A stretch of DNA of 64,000 bases, taken from Peribacillus simplex. Lineage in GTDB: Bacteria > Bacillota > Bacilli > Bacillales > DSM-1321. Location: assembly GCF_030123325.1 (NCBI RefSeq), contig NZ_CP126106.1:4058001-4122000 (forward strand), given 5' to 3'. Positions 54,123 to 63,437 of this stretch are shown here, piece by piece (position 1 is the first letter of the stretch; the number at the start of each line of letters is the position of its first letter). A program made the position numbers and the translations under genes. The notes under the pieces are model-generated. The model worked only from the letters and a program-made list of their open reading frames with translations. It was not told the origin of the DNA and made no database searches.

Positions 54123-55532
54123 TTAATGGACTTGTTCAGTTCTTTTCAAATTCCTGATATCGACAAACTTCCCATGAATGGCGGCCGCGGCAGCCATGGC
54201 CGGACTAACCAGGTGTGTTCTTGCTCCAGCTCCTTGCCTGCCTTCAAAGTTCCGATTACTTGTGGAGGCACAATGCTCACCGGCCGGAACAACGTCAGGA
54301 TTCATGCTCAGGCACATGCTGCAGCCCGATTCACGCCATTCGAAGCCCGCTGATTTGAAGATCTCATCCAACCCTTCATCTTCCGCTTGCCTTTTGACAC
54401 TTTGTGAACCGGGAACGACCATCGCCCGAACCCCTTTATGAACAGTTTGGCCATCGATCATTTCTGCGGCTTGCCGTAAGTCCTCAATGCGTGAATTGGT
54501 GCACGATCCTATGAATACATGTTGGACGGGAATTTCCGTGATCGGCATGCCTTCCTTAAGACCCATATACTCAATGGCCCGATTCAGTTCTTTAGGATCC
54601 ATGATATCTTCTGCGAAGGTAGGTACTTTTCCGTCCACTCCACTAGCCATTCCAGGATTTGTCCCCCAGCTGACCATTGGTGAAATCAGACTGCCATCAA
54701 GAATGATTTCTTGGTCATATACAGCATCCTCATCACTGGAAAGTGACTTCCAGTCCTGAACACACCGCTCGAACTCTTCTCCCTTCGGCAAATATTTACG
54801 ACCTTTCAAATAAGAGAAAGTTGTTTCATCCGGAGCTACCAGCCCGGCTCTTGCCCCGCCTTCGATCGACATATTGCAAACCGTCATTCTCTCTTCCATT
54901 GACATATCCCGGAAAACTTCCCCACAATACTCAATGATATGTCCCGTACCGAAATCGACACCGAATTTAGAAATTACATATAAAATGACATCTTTCGCCA
55001 TCACGCCATGACCAAGCTTGCCATTAACCTCAAGCTTTAATGTTTTGGGCTTTGTTTGCCATAGGGTTTGTGTGGCCAAAACATGCTCGACCTCACTCGT
55101 ACCGATTCCAAACGCAATCGAGCCAAACGCACCATGTGTGGAAGTATGACTGTCACCGCATACAATCGTCATCCCTGGCTGTGTAAGACCTAATTCCGGC
55201 CCGATAACGTGAACGATACCTTGATCCGGGCTGTCTAAATCAGCAAGACGGATACCGAACTCCTTACAGTTTTGCTCAAGCGCCTCTAATTGTTTCCTTG
55301 CAGTATCATCCTCGATGAAATAGCGATTAACGGTTGGCACATTATGATCCATTGTCGCGAAAGTGCGGTCGGGTCTCCTGACTGTGCGTCCTTTTAATCT
55401 CAAACCTTCAAATGCTTGCGGAGAGGTCACTTCATGAATATATTGAAGGTCTATATAAATTAGATCCGGTTTATTCTCCTCTTCATTTACAATATGGCGA
55501 TCCCATATTTTCTCTATAATCGACTTTCCCAT
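54123..55532 (-). CDS. leuC: 3-isopropylmalate dehydratase large subunit LeuC
   Basis: Catalytic [4Fe-4S] subunit. The 469-residue protein has the cluster cysteines in IGSCTNSR and CSMCLSMN, and CGDSHTSTHGAFG. The ATG at 55532 is 7 bases after GAGGTGG; a GTG one codon upstream is possible. A terminator-like hairpin lies in the 70-base gap after leuB. Confidence 0.97.
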   Translation of the reverse strand: MGKSIIEKIWDRHIVNEEENKPDLIYIDLQYIHEVTSPQAFEGLRLKGRTVRRPDRTFATMDHNVPTVNRYFIEDDTARKQLEALEQNCKEFGIRLADLDSPDQGIVHVIGPELGLTQPGMTIVCGDSHTSTHGAFGSIAFGIGTSEVEHVLATQTLWQTKPKTLKLEVNGKLGHGVMAKDVILYVISKFGVDFGTGHIIEYCGEVFRDMSMEERMTVCNMSIEGGARAGLVAPDETTFSYLKGRKYLPKGEEFERCVQDWKSLSSDEDAVYDQEIILDGSLISPMVSWGTNPGMASGVDGKVPTFAEDIMDPKELNRAIEYMGLKEGMPITEIPVQHVFIGSCTNSRIEDLRQAAEMIDGQTVHKGVRAMVVPGSQSVKRQAEDEGLDEIFKSAGFEWRESGCSMCLSMNPDVVPAGEHCASTSNRNFEGRQGAGARTHLVSPAMAAAAAIHGKFVDIRNLKRTEQVH

Positions 55533-55566
55533 CACTATCCCACCTCGATCAATCTTGTATTTTTTT

Positions 55567-55594
55567 AAAAAACACGGCCTAATGTTAGGCCGTG
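55567..55594 (-). terminator. Terminator-like hairpin between leuB and leuC
   Basis: CACGGCCTAA (55594-55585 on the minus strand) pairs perfectly with TTAGGCCGTG, followed by six T residues. It begins 9 bases past the leuB stop, inside the ilv-leu operon, so it may reduce leuCD transcription or protect an upstream processed mRNA end. Confidence 0.88.
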
Positions 55595-55602
55595 AAAGAA
55601 GT

Positions 55603-56715
55603 TTATGCGTAAGCTCCCATGATGTTGGAAATGGCTTCCTGGTCTAAAAGATTTGCTTTAATTTCTGCAATCATTTCTGATGTAGAAGTAATATTCGGTT
55701 GGCCATTTGCGATATCGCCTGTTCTCAAGCCATATTCAAGGACCGTTTCCACCGCCTGCTCAACGGCTTTCGCTTCATCTTCCAAACCAAAGGATAGACG
55801 CAGCATGGAAGCCGCCGATAAAATCGTCCCAATCGGATTGGCCAGATTTTTACCCGCGATATCCGGTGCAGAGCCATGAATCGGTTCATATAGATTTGGC
55901 CCTTTTGTTGATATGGAGGCGGAAGGGAGCATTCCAAGCGAGCCGGTCAATACCGACGCTTCGTCGCTTAAAATATCACCGAACATATTCTCCGTCACGA
56001 TAATATCAAATTGTTTCGGGTTTTTGATCAATTGCATGGCTGCATTATCAACAAGCATATGTTCAAGGGTTACATCCGGATAGTCCTTGGCAATTTCTTC
56101 AGCCGTCTCACGCCACATCCTGCTGGATTCAAGAACATTCGCTTTATCCACCGATGTTACTTTTTTCTTGCGATCCGACGCTAATGCAAAAGCAAGTTCA
56201 ATGATGCGTTTCATTTCGCTTTTCTGATAGAAAAGTGTATCGACGACCGCCTCTTTCCCCTCTTTTTCAACGCGCTCACTTGGCTTTCCGAAATAAAGGC
56301 CGCCAGTTAGTTCCCTGACAATCACGAAATCCACATCTTCAATGAATTCCTTTTTAAGAGGAGAAGATTCCGACAAGCTGGAATAATAGCTGATTGGACG
56401 GATGTTAGCATAAAGATTCAAATCTTTCCGGATTTTCAGCAACCCTCGTTCCGGTCTTAGGTGCGCAGGCTGGTCATCCCACTTAGGTCCTCCAACGGCC
56501 CCTAATAATACCGCATCGCTGTTTTTACAAATCTCCACTGTTTCATCCGGCAGGGGCGTACCTGTGTTATCGATGGCCCCGCCGCCAATCTCACCATATT
56601 GAAATTCAAAATCGTGTCCATATCTTTGGGCAACGGCTTCGAGGATTTCTACAGCGCCTCTTGTTACTTCTTTCCCGATGCCATCTCCTTGAAGCACCGC
56701 AATATTCCTTTTCAT
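55603..56715 (-). CDS. leuB: 3-isopropylmalate dehydrogenase LeuB
   Basis: NAD-dependent oxidative decarboxylation to 2-ketoisocaproate. The 370-residue protein has VLQGDGIGKEV, the substrate arginines in LRPERGLLKIRKDLNLYANIRP, the metal-binding VTENMFGDILSDEASVL and the NAD site EPIHGSAPDIAGK. The start is ATG at 56715 after GGAAGGGGAGA, 15 bases after leuA. Confidence 0.98.
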   Translation of the reverse strand: MKRNIAVLQGDGIGKEVTRGAVEILEAVAQRYGHDFEFQYGEIGGGAIDNTGTPLPDETVEICKNSDAVLLGAVGGPKWDDQPAHLRPERGLLKIRKDLNLYANIRPISYYSSLSESSPLKKEFIEDVDFVIVRELTGGLYFGKPSERVEKEGKEAVVDTLFYQKSEMKRIIELAFALASDRKKKVTSVDKANVLESSRMWRETAEEIAKDYPDVTLEHMLVDNAAMQLIKNPKQFDIIVTENMFGDILSDEASVLTGSLGMLPSASISTKGPNLYEPIHGSAPDIAGKNLANPIGTILSAASMLRLSFGLEDEAKAVEQAVETVLEYGLRTGDIANGQPNITSTSEMIAEIKANLLDQEAISNIMGAYA

Positions 56716-56730
56716 CGAAATCTCCCCTTC

Positions 56731-58266
56731 CTATAGTAATACTGCTTTTTCTTCTAGTTCCTTCATGATGATCACACGGTTCACAGCATTCAAATATGCT
56801 TTGGCGGATGCTTCCAAGACGTCCTGATCGAGACCGCGGCCGCTTGTTTCCACTCCGTTATAATTAATTTTCACAAAAACCTGGGCAAGGGCATCCATTC
56901 CGCCGCCCACCGATTGAATTCGATAATCCAGCAAGCTGATCTCGCCGCCCAAACATCTTTCAAGCGTGTTGTATAAGGCTTCTACACTTCCTGCACCTGT
57001 AGCCGCTTCCTGAATCTCTTCATTGTCGCCTTTTTTCAGCGTGACCGTCGCAGTCGCCGTCTGATGGGTACCATGGGAAATCTGTAAGGAAACCATGTCA
57101 TAAAAACTGATATCCGTCGCTTTCTCTTCAAGCACCAGCGCAACGATATCTTCATCTGTCATCGTCTTTTTATTATCGGCCAATTCCTTGAATTGGACGA
57201 ATAACGAGTTCATTTCCTCATCCGTCACCGTAAATTTCAACTCTTTTAATCTTTCTTTGAAAGCATGGCGTCCTGAATGCTTTCCTAAAACGAGTGAATT
57301 GGACGAAACCCCTACCAGTTCAGGTGATATGATTTCGTATGTCGTTTTTTCTTTTAACACGCCATCCTGGTGAATGCCAGATTCATGTGCGTATGCATTG
57401 GCACCAATAATGGCTTTATTAGCAGGAACTTGCATTCCCGTAAGGCGGCTGACCAAATCACTGGTCCTTTTAATTTCATTCAATACAAGATCCGTTCCCG
57501 CTTGATAGAAATCTTTACGGATGTAGAGTGCCATTGCCACTTCTTCGAGCGCCACATTTCCGGCACGTTCTCCAATTCCGTTGATTGTGCCTTCGACTTG
57601 CGTAGCCCCGCCTTCGATGGCCGCCAATGAATTGGCTGTCGCCATTCCAAGATCGTCATGGCAGTGTGCGGATAAACTAACTTTATCAATAGAAGGAACA
57701 TGTTCACGAAGGTACCTGAAAATGTTTCCGTATTCGATTGGAGCTGCATACCCTACAGTATCCGGGATGTTAATGACCTTGGCACCAGCTTGAATGACCG
57801 CTTCAACGATTTCAGCCAAATAGTCAAGTTCTGTACGGCTTGCATCTTCTGCAGACCATTGCACGATCGGAAAACGCGCCGCTCCGTACTTAACCATTTC
57901 AACCGCCTTTTCAATCACTTGCTGCTTCGACATTTTCAACTTATATTCACGATGAATGGGCGAAGTGGCGATGAACGTATGCAATCTTGGTTCTGCGCCG
58001 CCCCTTAATGAATCCCAAGCAGCATCAATATCGCCTTTTACAGCACGCGCCAGCCCTGTGACAGAGCTGTTTTTTATTTTGCGCGCGATTTCCTGTACGG
58101 AGTTGAAATCCCCTTTGGATGCTGCCGGAAAACCGGCTTCGATAATATCAACACCCAATCTTTCAAGCTGATAAGCAATTTCAAGTTTTTCGGTAAAATT
58201 CAAATTTACACCGGCTGATTGCTCCCCATCTCGAAGTGTAGTTTCAAAAATATTAATTTTTCGCAA
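56731..58266 (-). CDS. leuA: 2-isopropylmalate synthase LeuA
   Basis: First leucine-specific step. The 511-residue protein has the DRE-TIM signature TLRDGEQSAGVNL, metal ligands in SAHCHDDLGMA, GIGERAGN, and a C-terminal regulatory domain (about 390-511) for leucine feedback. The start codon is TTG at 58266, overlapping the ilvC 3' end by 14 bases; the resulting MRKINIFETTLRDGEQ matches relatives. Confidence 0.97.
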   Translation of the reverse strand: MRKINIFETTLRDGEQSAGVNLNFTEKLEIAYQLERLGVDIIEAGFPAASKGDFNSVQEIARKIKNSSVTGLARAVKGDIDAAWDSLRGGAEPRLHTFIATSPIHREYKLKMSKQQVIEKAVEMVKYGAARFPIVQWSAEDASRTELDYLAEIVEAVIQAGAKVINIPDTVGYAAPIEYGNIFRYLREHVPSIDKVSLSAHCHDDLGMATANSLAAIEGGATQVEGTINGIGERAGNVALEEVAMALYIRKDFYQAGTDLVLNEIKRTSDLVSRLTGMQVPANKAIIGANAYAHESGIHQDGVLKEKTTYEIISPELVGVSSNSLVLGKHSGRHAFKERLKELKFTVTDEEMNSLFVQFKELADNKKTMTDEDIVALVLEEKATDISFYDMVSLQISHGTHQTATATVTLKKGDNEEIQEAATGAGSVEALYNTLERCLGGEISLLDYRIQSVGGGMDALAQVFVKINYNGVETSGRGLDQDVLEASAKAYLNAVNRVIIMKELEEKAVLL

Positions 58267-59281
58267 CGGCTACCACTTCTTTCTCTTTTTGTTGAGGTTT
58301 CACGAATGGCATCATTTTTCTTAATTCACGGCCAACCACTTCGATTTGATGTTGGTTTTCACGATTATTGATCGCATTGAAGACTGGACGATTCGCTTGG
58401 TTCTCCAAGATCCATCCTTTAGCGAACTCACCGTCTTGGATGTCTTTCAAGATCGCTTTCATTGACTCTTTCGTAGTTTCCGTCACAACGCGTGGTCCAG
58501 AAACGAAATCTCCCCATTGAGCTGTGTCAGAAATGGAATAGCGCATGTTTTCCATACCGCCTTCATACATAAGGTCGATGATTAATTTAAGTTCATGTAA
58601 ACACTCGAAATATGCTACTTCCGGTTGGTATCCAGCTTCTGTCAAGGTTTCGAATCCAGCTTTCACAAGGGCAGTCAATCCGCCGCAAAGTACTGCCTGC
58701 TCTCCAAATAGATCCGTTTCCGTTTCTTCCTGGAAAGTGGTTTCCAAACCGCCAGCTCTTAAAGAACCGATTCCCCGAGCGTACGCAAGTGCCAATTCCC
58801 TTGCTTCACCCGTTACATTTTGATAGATGGCGAATAATGCCGGCACCCCTGCACCTTGTTCATATGTACGGCGAACAAGATGTCCCGGACCTTTTGGAGC
58901 GACTAATAATACATCCACGTCTGCCGGAGGAACGATTTGATTGAAATGGACGTTGAATCCGTGTGCGAACATTAACGCTTGACCTGCACGCAATACCGGT
59001 TTGATTTCTTCTTGGTATACTTTCGGCTGAGTTTCATCCGGTAATAGGTTCATGATTACGTCCGCCTGTTCAGCTGCTTCTTTCACTGTGTAAACATTAA
59101 AGCCGTCTTCCACCGCTTTATCGAATGATTTACCTTTCCTGATTCCGATGATTACATCTACACCGCTGTCACGTAGGTTTTGTGCGTGTGCGTGTCCTTG
59201 TGAACCATATCCGATTACCGCTACCTTTTTATTGTTGAAAAAATTCTCGTTTGCTTCTGCGTTATAATATACTTTTGCCAT
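58253..59281 (-). CDS. ilvC: Ketol-acid reductoisomerase IlvC
   Basis: Isomerises and reduces acetolactate or acetohydroxybutyrate. The 342-residue class I enzyme has the nucleotide loop GYGSQGHAHAQNLRDSG, APKGPGHLVR and metal residues in ETDLFGEQAVLCGG and FECLHELKLI. The Arg and Ser of the loop region (GIRKGKSFDKA) suggest NADPH use. The start is ATG at 59281 after GGGAGATG. Confidence 0.98.
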   Translation of the reverse strand: MAKVYYNAEANENFFNNKKVAVIGYGSQGHAHAQNLRDSGVDVIIGIRKGKSFDKAVEDGFNVYTVKEAAEQADVIMNLLPDETQPKVYQEEIKPVLRAGQALMFAHGFNVHFNQIVPPADVDVLLVAPKGPGHLVRRTYEQGAGVPALFAIYQNVTGEARELALAYARGIGSLRAGGLETTFQEETETDLFGEQAVLCGGLTALVKAGFETLTEAGYQPEVAYFECLHELKLIIDLMYEGGMENMRYSISDTAQWGDFVSGPRVVTETTKESMKAILKDIQDGEFAKGWILENQANRPVFNAINNRENQHQIEVVGRELRKMMPFVKPQQKEKEVVAVAKN

Positions 59282-59335
59282 AATAATTACATCTCCCTTT
59301 TCATCATTGTTTTTGTTTTGTTTTTTTGTTTTGGT

Positions 59336-59848
59336 TTATACGATTGTCGCACTCTTAGCGTGTGCAATTTGCATTCCACGCGGGATAGCGGCTGTCCCTG
59401 TCCTTGCCAATTCCTTGATGCCATATGGCTTGATCAGTTCAATGAAGGCTTCGATCTTATCCGATTCCCCAGTGATTTGAACTGTCAGGCTATCTTTACT
59501 GACATCTATAACTGACGCTCGGAAGGGTTCGATGACTGAATAAATCTCAGCTCGGGTTTGCGTGGTCACCAATATTTTGATGAGTGCAAGTTCCCTCGCC
59601 ACAATCGATTGATTCGTAATATCAAATACTTTCAAAACATCGATCTGCTTATTCAATTGCTTGGTGATCTGTTCAATGACAGCTTCGTCATCAACATCGA
59701 CCACGAAGGTCATCCTTGAAATGCCATTCTGTTCGGAGGGTCCGACAGTCATGCTTTCAATGTTATAATTTCTTTTCGTGAACAGGTTCGTAATCCGATT
59801 CAGGACGCCTGGCCGGTTGTTCACGGTGAGGCTAAGAATTCCCTTCAT
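59336..59848 (-). CDS. ilvH: Acetolactate synthase small (regulatory) subunit IlvH
   Basis: Regulatory subunit conferring valine sensitivity. The 170-residue protein has an N-terminal ACT domain (1-80, SLTVNNRPGVLNRITNLFTKRNYNIES) and the C-terminal activating domain. The start is ATG at 59848 after GGAGTTTAATCA, 3 bases after ilvB. Confidence 0.97.
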   Translation of the reverse strand: MKGILSLTVNNRPGVLNRITNLFTKRNYNIESMTVGPSEQNGISRMTFVVDVDDEAVIEQITKQLNKQIDVLKVFDITNQSIVARELALIKILVTTQTRAEIYSVIEPFRASVIDVSKDSLTVQITGESDKIEAFIELIKPYGIKELARTGTAAIPRGMQIAHAKSATIV

Positions 59849-59851
59849 TGA

Positions 59852-61567
59852 TTAAACTCCTTCCATTTCATCAAGCCCTTTTCCTTGTGCTACCATCGGG
59901 AAGACATTTTCGTTTTGTTTTACACGGAAATCAATTAACACCGGACCATCAGTCTTTAACGCAACATCCAGGCAGTTGCTTGCCTCTTCCTCCGTCGTCA
60001 CTTTGTATCCTGGAATTCCATAAGCATCGGCCAATTTCACGAAATCCGGATGCGATTGAAAAATACTGTGTGAGAAACGGTTATCATGAAAGAGTTCCTG
60101 CCACTGTCTTACCATCCCGAGTGCCCCGTTGTTGACGATGATGATCTTGATTGGCAGATTCATTTCGGCAATGACCGAAAGTTCCTGCAGGCACATCTGG
60201 AATCCGCCATCCCCCGATATGGAAAGCACCGTCGCTTTCGGATTCGCCAGTTGCGCTCCGAGAGCCGAAGGTAGGCCAAAGCCCATCGTCCCCAATCCAC
60301 CGGAAGTGACCCATGAATTCGGTTTGTTAAACGGATAGTATTGTGCTGCCCACATTTGATGCTGTCCAACATCCGTCGTAACAATGGCCTCCCCATTCGT
60401 TTTTTCATGAAGCATCTGGATGACACGCTGAGGTTTCAGTACGCCTTCTTCATGTGTATAACGCAATGGGAACTCTTCATTCCATGCCGTCAGCTGCGTT
60501 GTCCATACATCAATTTCCGGTTTCTTGCCATTTTGCGCAATCAATTCCGCCAGTGCTTCCTTGGCACTTCCGACGACCGGAATTTTTGTCTGAACATTTT
60601 TACCGATTTCCGCTGGATCAATATCGATATGGGCCACTGTTGCATGCTGTGCGAATTTCGCTAGATTCCCAGTCAATCGATCATCGAACCTGGCACCGAT
60701 ATTGATTAATAGATCACATTTTGATAACGCCATGTTTGCTGCATAGCAGCCATGCATACCACCCATTCCGATAAAGAGAGGATGTTCGGCCGGAAAGCCT
60801 CCAAGGCCCAATAAAGTGTGGACGACAGGAATGCCTTGCTGCTCGACATATTCCTTTAATAGATGGGAGGCCTTTGCATGCAGGACTCCTGCCCCTGCAA
60901 GAATGACCGGTCTTTTCGCTCCGCTTACGGCTTCAACAAGCTTTCTGATTTGTAAGTAATTAGGCTTGGTCGTCGGCTGATAGCCAGGGAGATCCATTTC
61001 TGGCTCCTTATCCGTCGATTCACCTTCTATAATGGCCATATCCTTAGGTATATCGATTAATACTGGACCGGGGCGGCCGCTTGAAGCGATATAAAAAGCT
61101 TCTTTTATAATGCGCGGAAGGTCTTCCGGCTTCCTCACCTGATAGTTATGTTTTGTAATCGGGGTAGTGATCCCCAGTACATCAGCTTCCTGGAATGCAT
61201 CCGAACCAATTACACTGGTAGCAACCTGACCCGAAATTACCACAAGCGGTAAAGAGTCAATCATTGCATCGGCCAAACCGGTGACAATGTTCGTTGCCCC
61301 TGGACCGGATGTGACTATGACCACCCCCGGCTTGCCGGTAATCCTGGCGTATCCCTCGGCTGCATGAATCGCACCTTGTTCGTGCCTTGTCAAAATATGA
61401 AAAAGTTCTGAACTGTAAAGCTTGTCATAAATCGGCAATACAGATCCACCCGGATAACCAAAGATGACTTCAACATTTTCCTTTTTCAATGCATCCAGCA
61501 GAAATTCGGCTCCACTATAATGTGTCTTTCCACTCTTCCGATCAGCAACAACTGACTTTTGTGTCAT
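59852..61567 (-). CDS. ilvB: Acetolactate synthase large (catalytic) subunit IlvB
   Basis: ThDP/FAD enzyme making acetolactate or acetohydroxybutyrate. The 571-residue protein has the ThDP glutamate region FGYPGGSVLPIYD ... HEQGAIHAAEGYAR, the central FAD domain and the ThDP-metal motif GDGGFQMCLQELSVIAEMNLPIKIIIVNN split over about 435-465. The start is ATG at 61567 after GGAGGTTTTTACGAA. First gene of ilvBHC-leuABCD behind a leucine T-box. Confidence 0.98.
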   Translation of the reverse strand: MTQKSVVADRKSGKTHYSGAEFLLDALKKENVEVIFGYPGGSVLPIYDKLYSSELFHILTRHEQGAIHAAEGYARITGKPGVVIVTSGPGATNIVTGLADAMIDSLPLVVISGQVATSVIGSDAFQEADVLGITTPITKHNYQVRKPEDLPRIIKEAFYIASSGRPGPVLIDIPKDMAIIEGESTDKEPEMDLPGYQPTTKPNYLQIRKLVEAVSGAKRPVILAGAGVLHAKASHLLKEYVEQQGIPVVHTLLGLGGFPAEHPLFIGMGGMHGCYAANMALSKCDLLINIGARFDDRLTGNLAKFAQHATVAHIDIDPAEIGKNVQTKIPVVGSAKEALAELIAQNGKKPEIDVWTTQLTAWNEEFPLRYTHEEGVLKPQRVIQMLHEKTNGEAIVTTDVGQHQMWAAQYYPFNKPNSWVTSGGLGTMGFGLPSALGAQLANPKATVLSISGDGGFQMCLQELSVIAEMNLPIKIIIVNNGALGMVRQWQELFHDNRFSHSIFQSHPDFVKLADAYGIPGYKVTTEEEASNCLDVALKTDGPVLIDFRVKQNENVFPMVAQGKGLDEMEGV

Positions 61568-61986
61568 TTCGTAAAAACCTCCTTCACTTTTCCACTAAAT
61601 GTTTTCCTAAGATTCAGAATTTTCAGCTTTTTAAGCATACAAAAAAGCCTTTTCACCCCAAATGTACTTGCACTCGGCAAGTTAAAGGGGTGAAAAGGCT
61701 TGATGAGCCACTCCACGGTACCACCCTTTTTCGCATGAAACTCCATGCGCACTTTGAATAGCCTACACTATTCTCTGTTTTGGTAACGGGTACTGGTACG
61801 CACCCGTTCAGCCCTACTAGTCTGACGTTCAAGCTGAAACTCCAAGGTGAGTTCATCTTTTGGGACAATACCGGCTCTCAGCTACCCGGCTCTCTGTGAC
61901 TGCCTTTTTAAAAGACTACTTATCCTCTTCAATGCTTTTCGCATTATTCACATTTTTTGAAACGCTTATGTTTGATGTCTTGTATT
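61568..61986 (-). promoter_or_regulatory. Leucine T-box leader of the ilv-leu operon
   Basis: The leader has the T-box core GGGTGGTACCGTGG (complement of 61713-61726) and a terminator of AAGCCTTTTCACCCC pairing exactly with GGGGTGAAAAGGCTT (61645-61659 and 61687-61701), followed by TTTTTTG. Upstream, the sequence GAACTCACC places a CTC Leu specifier at 61851-61849, in the right context for a specifier loop. Uncharged tRNA-Leu should permit read-through. Confidence 0.92.
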
Positions 61987-61993
61987 TGTGATT

Positions 61994-62022
61994 ATCTTAC
62001 GTGTATTTAAGGTAGTAGTCAA
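61994..62022 (-). promoter_or_regulatory. Promoter of ilvBHC-leuABCD
   Basis: On the minus strand TTGACT (62022-62017) and TAAGAT (61999-61994) are 17 bases apart, with transcription starting near 61986. Confidence 0.75.
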
Positions 62023-62034
62023 CAGGTTTTTTGA

Positions 62035-62049
62035 AATTTTTTGATAATT
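62035..62049. promoter_or_regulatory. Candidate CodY box upstream of ilvB
   Basis: AATTTTTTGATAATT matches 13 of 15 positions of the CodY consensus AATTTTCWGAAAATT, 13 bases upstream of the -35. A weaker overlapping match lies at 62025-62039. CodY represses this operon in B. subtilis. Confidence 0.6.
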
Positions 62050-62067
62050 CCAAATTGAAAGATTTGT

Positions 62068-62081
62068 TGTATACGCTTACA
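62068..62081. promoter_or_regulatory. Candidate CcpA cre site upstream of ilvB
   Basis: TGTATACGCTTACA matches 13 of 14 positions of the cre consensus TGWAARCGYTWNCA and is centred about 89 bases upstream of the predicted start. CcpA activates ilv-leu from a comparable upstream site in B. subtilis. Confidence 0.65.
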
Positions 62082-62249
62082 TACCTATCATGACCACATT
62101 CTACAAAAGAAAAGTTTTTTCAATTTTTAATCAAAAAAACTTCAACTGCCCCATTACATTAAATTTCTCCACTGAAATATCCTCGCACTACCCACATGAT
62201 GCCAGCCACCAGTAATGATTTTCTCAAATTGCGGAGGTGAAGATTATCC

Positions 62250-62306
62250 AAAAAAAGACAGAGGGCTGAACACAGGTGATATTACTCATCCCCTGGTCCA
62301 GCCCTT
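62250..62306 (-). terminator. Terminator after the YjdJ-like gene
   Basis: On the minus strand AGGGCTGGACCAGG pairs with CCTGTGTTCAGCCCT with two internal mismatches, a loop of about 17 bases, then CTGTCTTTTTTT. Confidence 0.8.
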
Positions 62307-62310
62307 TGGT

Positions 62311-62586
62311 TCATTTAGCCAATACATCCTCGTATTCTGCATTTTTTTCAAATTGTTTTTGAACGAACGAACATACCGGAACAATTTTCAGTTTTTCCTC
62401 CCTTGCGAACCCTATTACCTTTTCAACAAGGGCATTTCCTACCTTTTGCCCGCGAAGCTTGTCAGAAACAACGGTATGATCGACCGTGATTTCATCATCA
62501 CCTGATTTAAAGAATGTGATTTCCGCTAGTTTCTCACCAGATTCTTCGACAAAAAAAGAACTTTCACCTTTTTTGATATCCACCAT
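62311..62586 (-). CDS. Small GNAT-like N-acetyltransferase (YjdJ family)
   Basis: A 91-residue minimal acetyltransferase-like fold. It has ITVDHTVVSDKLRGQKVGNALVEKVIGFARE, where V-S-x-x-L-RGQ-x-x-G is the acetyl-CoA pyrophosphate loop, and ends KIVPVCSFV followed by a short helix, as in B. subtilis YjdJ. The ATG at 62586 follows AAGGAGGTCATCAAG; an in-frame ATG 11 codons upstream has no site. Substrate unknown. It is a lone gene with its own terminator. Confidence 0.88.
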   Translation of the reverse strand: MVDIKKGESSFFVEESGEKLAEITFFKSGDDEITVDHTVVSDKLRGQKVGNALVEKVIGFAREEKLKIVPVCSFVQKQFEKNAEYEDVLAK

Positions 62587-63010
62587 CTTGATGACCTCCT
62601 TATAGTTCCTCTTTATCATATCTCACAAAATGGAAATTAAACAAATATTTAAAACGCAATCGAAATTGAATGACGTAAAGTACTTCCAAGAGTTTCAAGC
62701 TAGCATTGACCATGTGAAGTTTATTTACAAAATGAAGGTGGCTGTTAAATATTTTTTCAAGGAAGGCAAAAGACAAAACTTGATCGTTCTTTTCCTCGCT
62801 GCTGATATGCACTTCCGGTAAAAACTAAGTTTTTCCATAGCTGACGTGTAAAATACTGAATGAAATTATTTTTAAAAGGTTTTAATTACTCTTTCAAACC
62901 CAAATGAAATACAGTGCTTTTCAAGCTTTCGTTTTTTGATAGCTTTCACTTAATGGAAGAAATCTTTCCATGATGATGTAAGAATAAGTGTATAATAGTA
63001 GAAACTAAAA
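62587..63010. other. Intergenic region between the YjdJ-like and DUF202 genes
   Basis: About 420 bases. A plus-strand 63-codon frame (62630-62821, MEIKQIFKTQSKLND) has coding-like composition but no ribosome site and is not called. No strong repeat or promoter seen. Confidence 0.45.
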
Positions 63011-63040
63011 AAACTGTCCTATAGGTTAGGACAGTTTTAA
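63011..63040 (-). terminator. Terminator overlapping the stop of the DUF202 gene
   Basis: AAACTGTCCT (63011-63020) pairs with AGGACAGTTT (63028-63037), T runs on both strands; the minus-strand stem begins at the TAA stop. Confidence 0.9.
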
Positions 63041-63396
63041 ACTTTTATGAAAACAAAATATAAAATGATCATCGATAACAATACGACCATAAAAACAGCG
63101 ATCAGAATGACGTGCGCACTTGAAGGCCGGAACGTCCCTTCATTGATTTGCCGCTTCTTCTGAAGATAACCGAATGTCGCCAGAACTGTAATCACAAGGC
63201 CCAAGGCACACGTAAACATCCCCAGCACGATACTGATCAAGTCAATCCGGTCATCCCGATGCACACCAATCGTAAAATGCAGGCTTGTCGCCAGAAAACC
63301 AACCCCCACTATCGCAATCACCGTTCTTATCCACGCTAAGAAGGTGCGTTCATTAGCAAGATGCTGCTGGGCATATTTCAATTGGTCTTTCTCCAT
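63037..63396 (-). CDS. DUF202 (YidH-type) membrane protein
   Basis: A 119-residue protein with three membrane segments (about 22-40, 53-75, 95-117) and the family-typical N-terminus QQHLANERTFLAWIRTVIAIVGVG, where NERTFLAWIRT is the DUF202 signature. The role of the family is unknown. It probably forms an operon with the 57-residue membrane protein 41 bases upstream. Confidence 0.9.
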   Translation of the reverse strand: MEKDQLKYAQQHLANERTFLAWIRTVIAIVGVGFLATSLHFTIGVHRDDRIDLISIVLGMFTCALGLVITVLATFGYLQKKRQINEGTFRPSSAHVILIAVFMVVLLSMIILYFVFIKV

Positions 63397-63437
63397 GTCA
63401 TCACCTTAATCGCACGATTTTGATCAATCTTAAAAAA

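Noticed and set aside
62630..62821. Plus-strand 63-codon frame
   Set aside because: Composition looks somewhat coding, but there is no ribosome site; kept only as a note on the gap.
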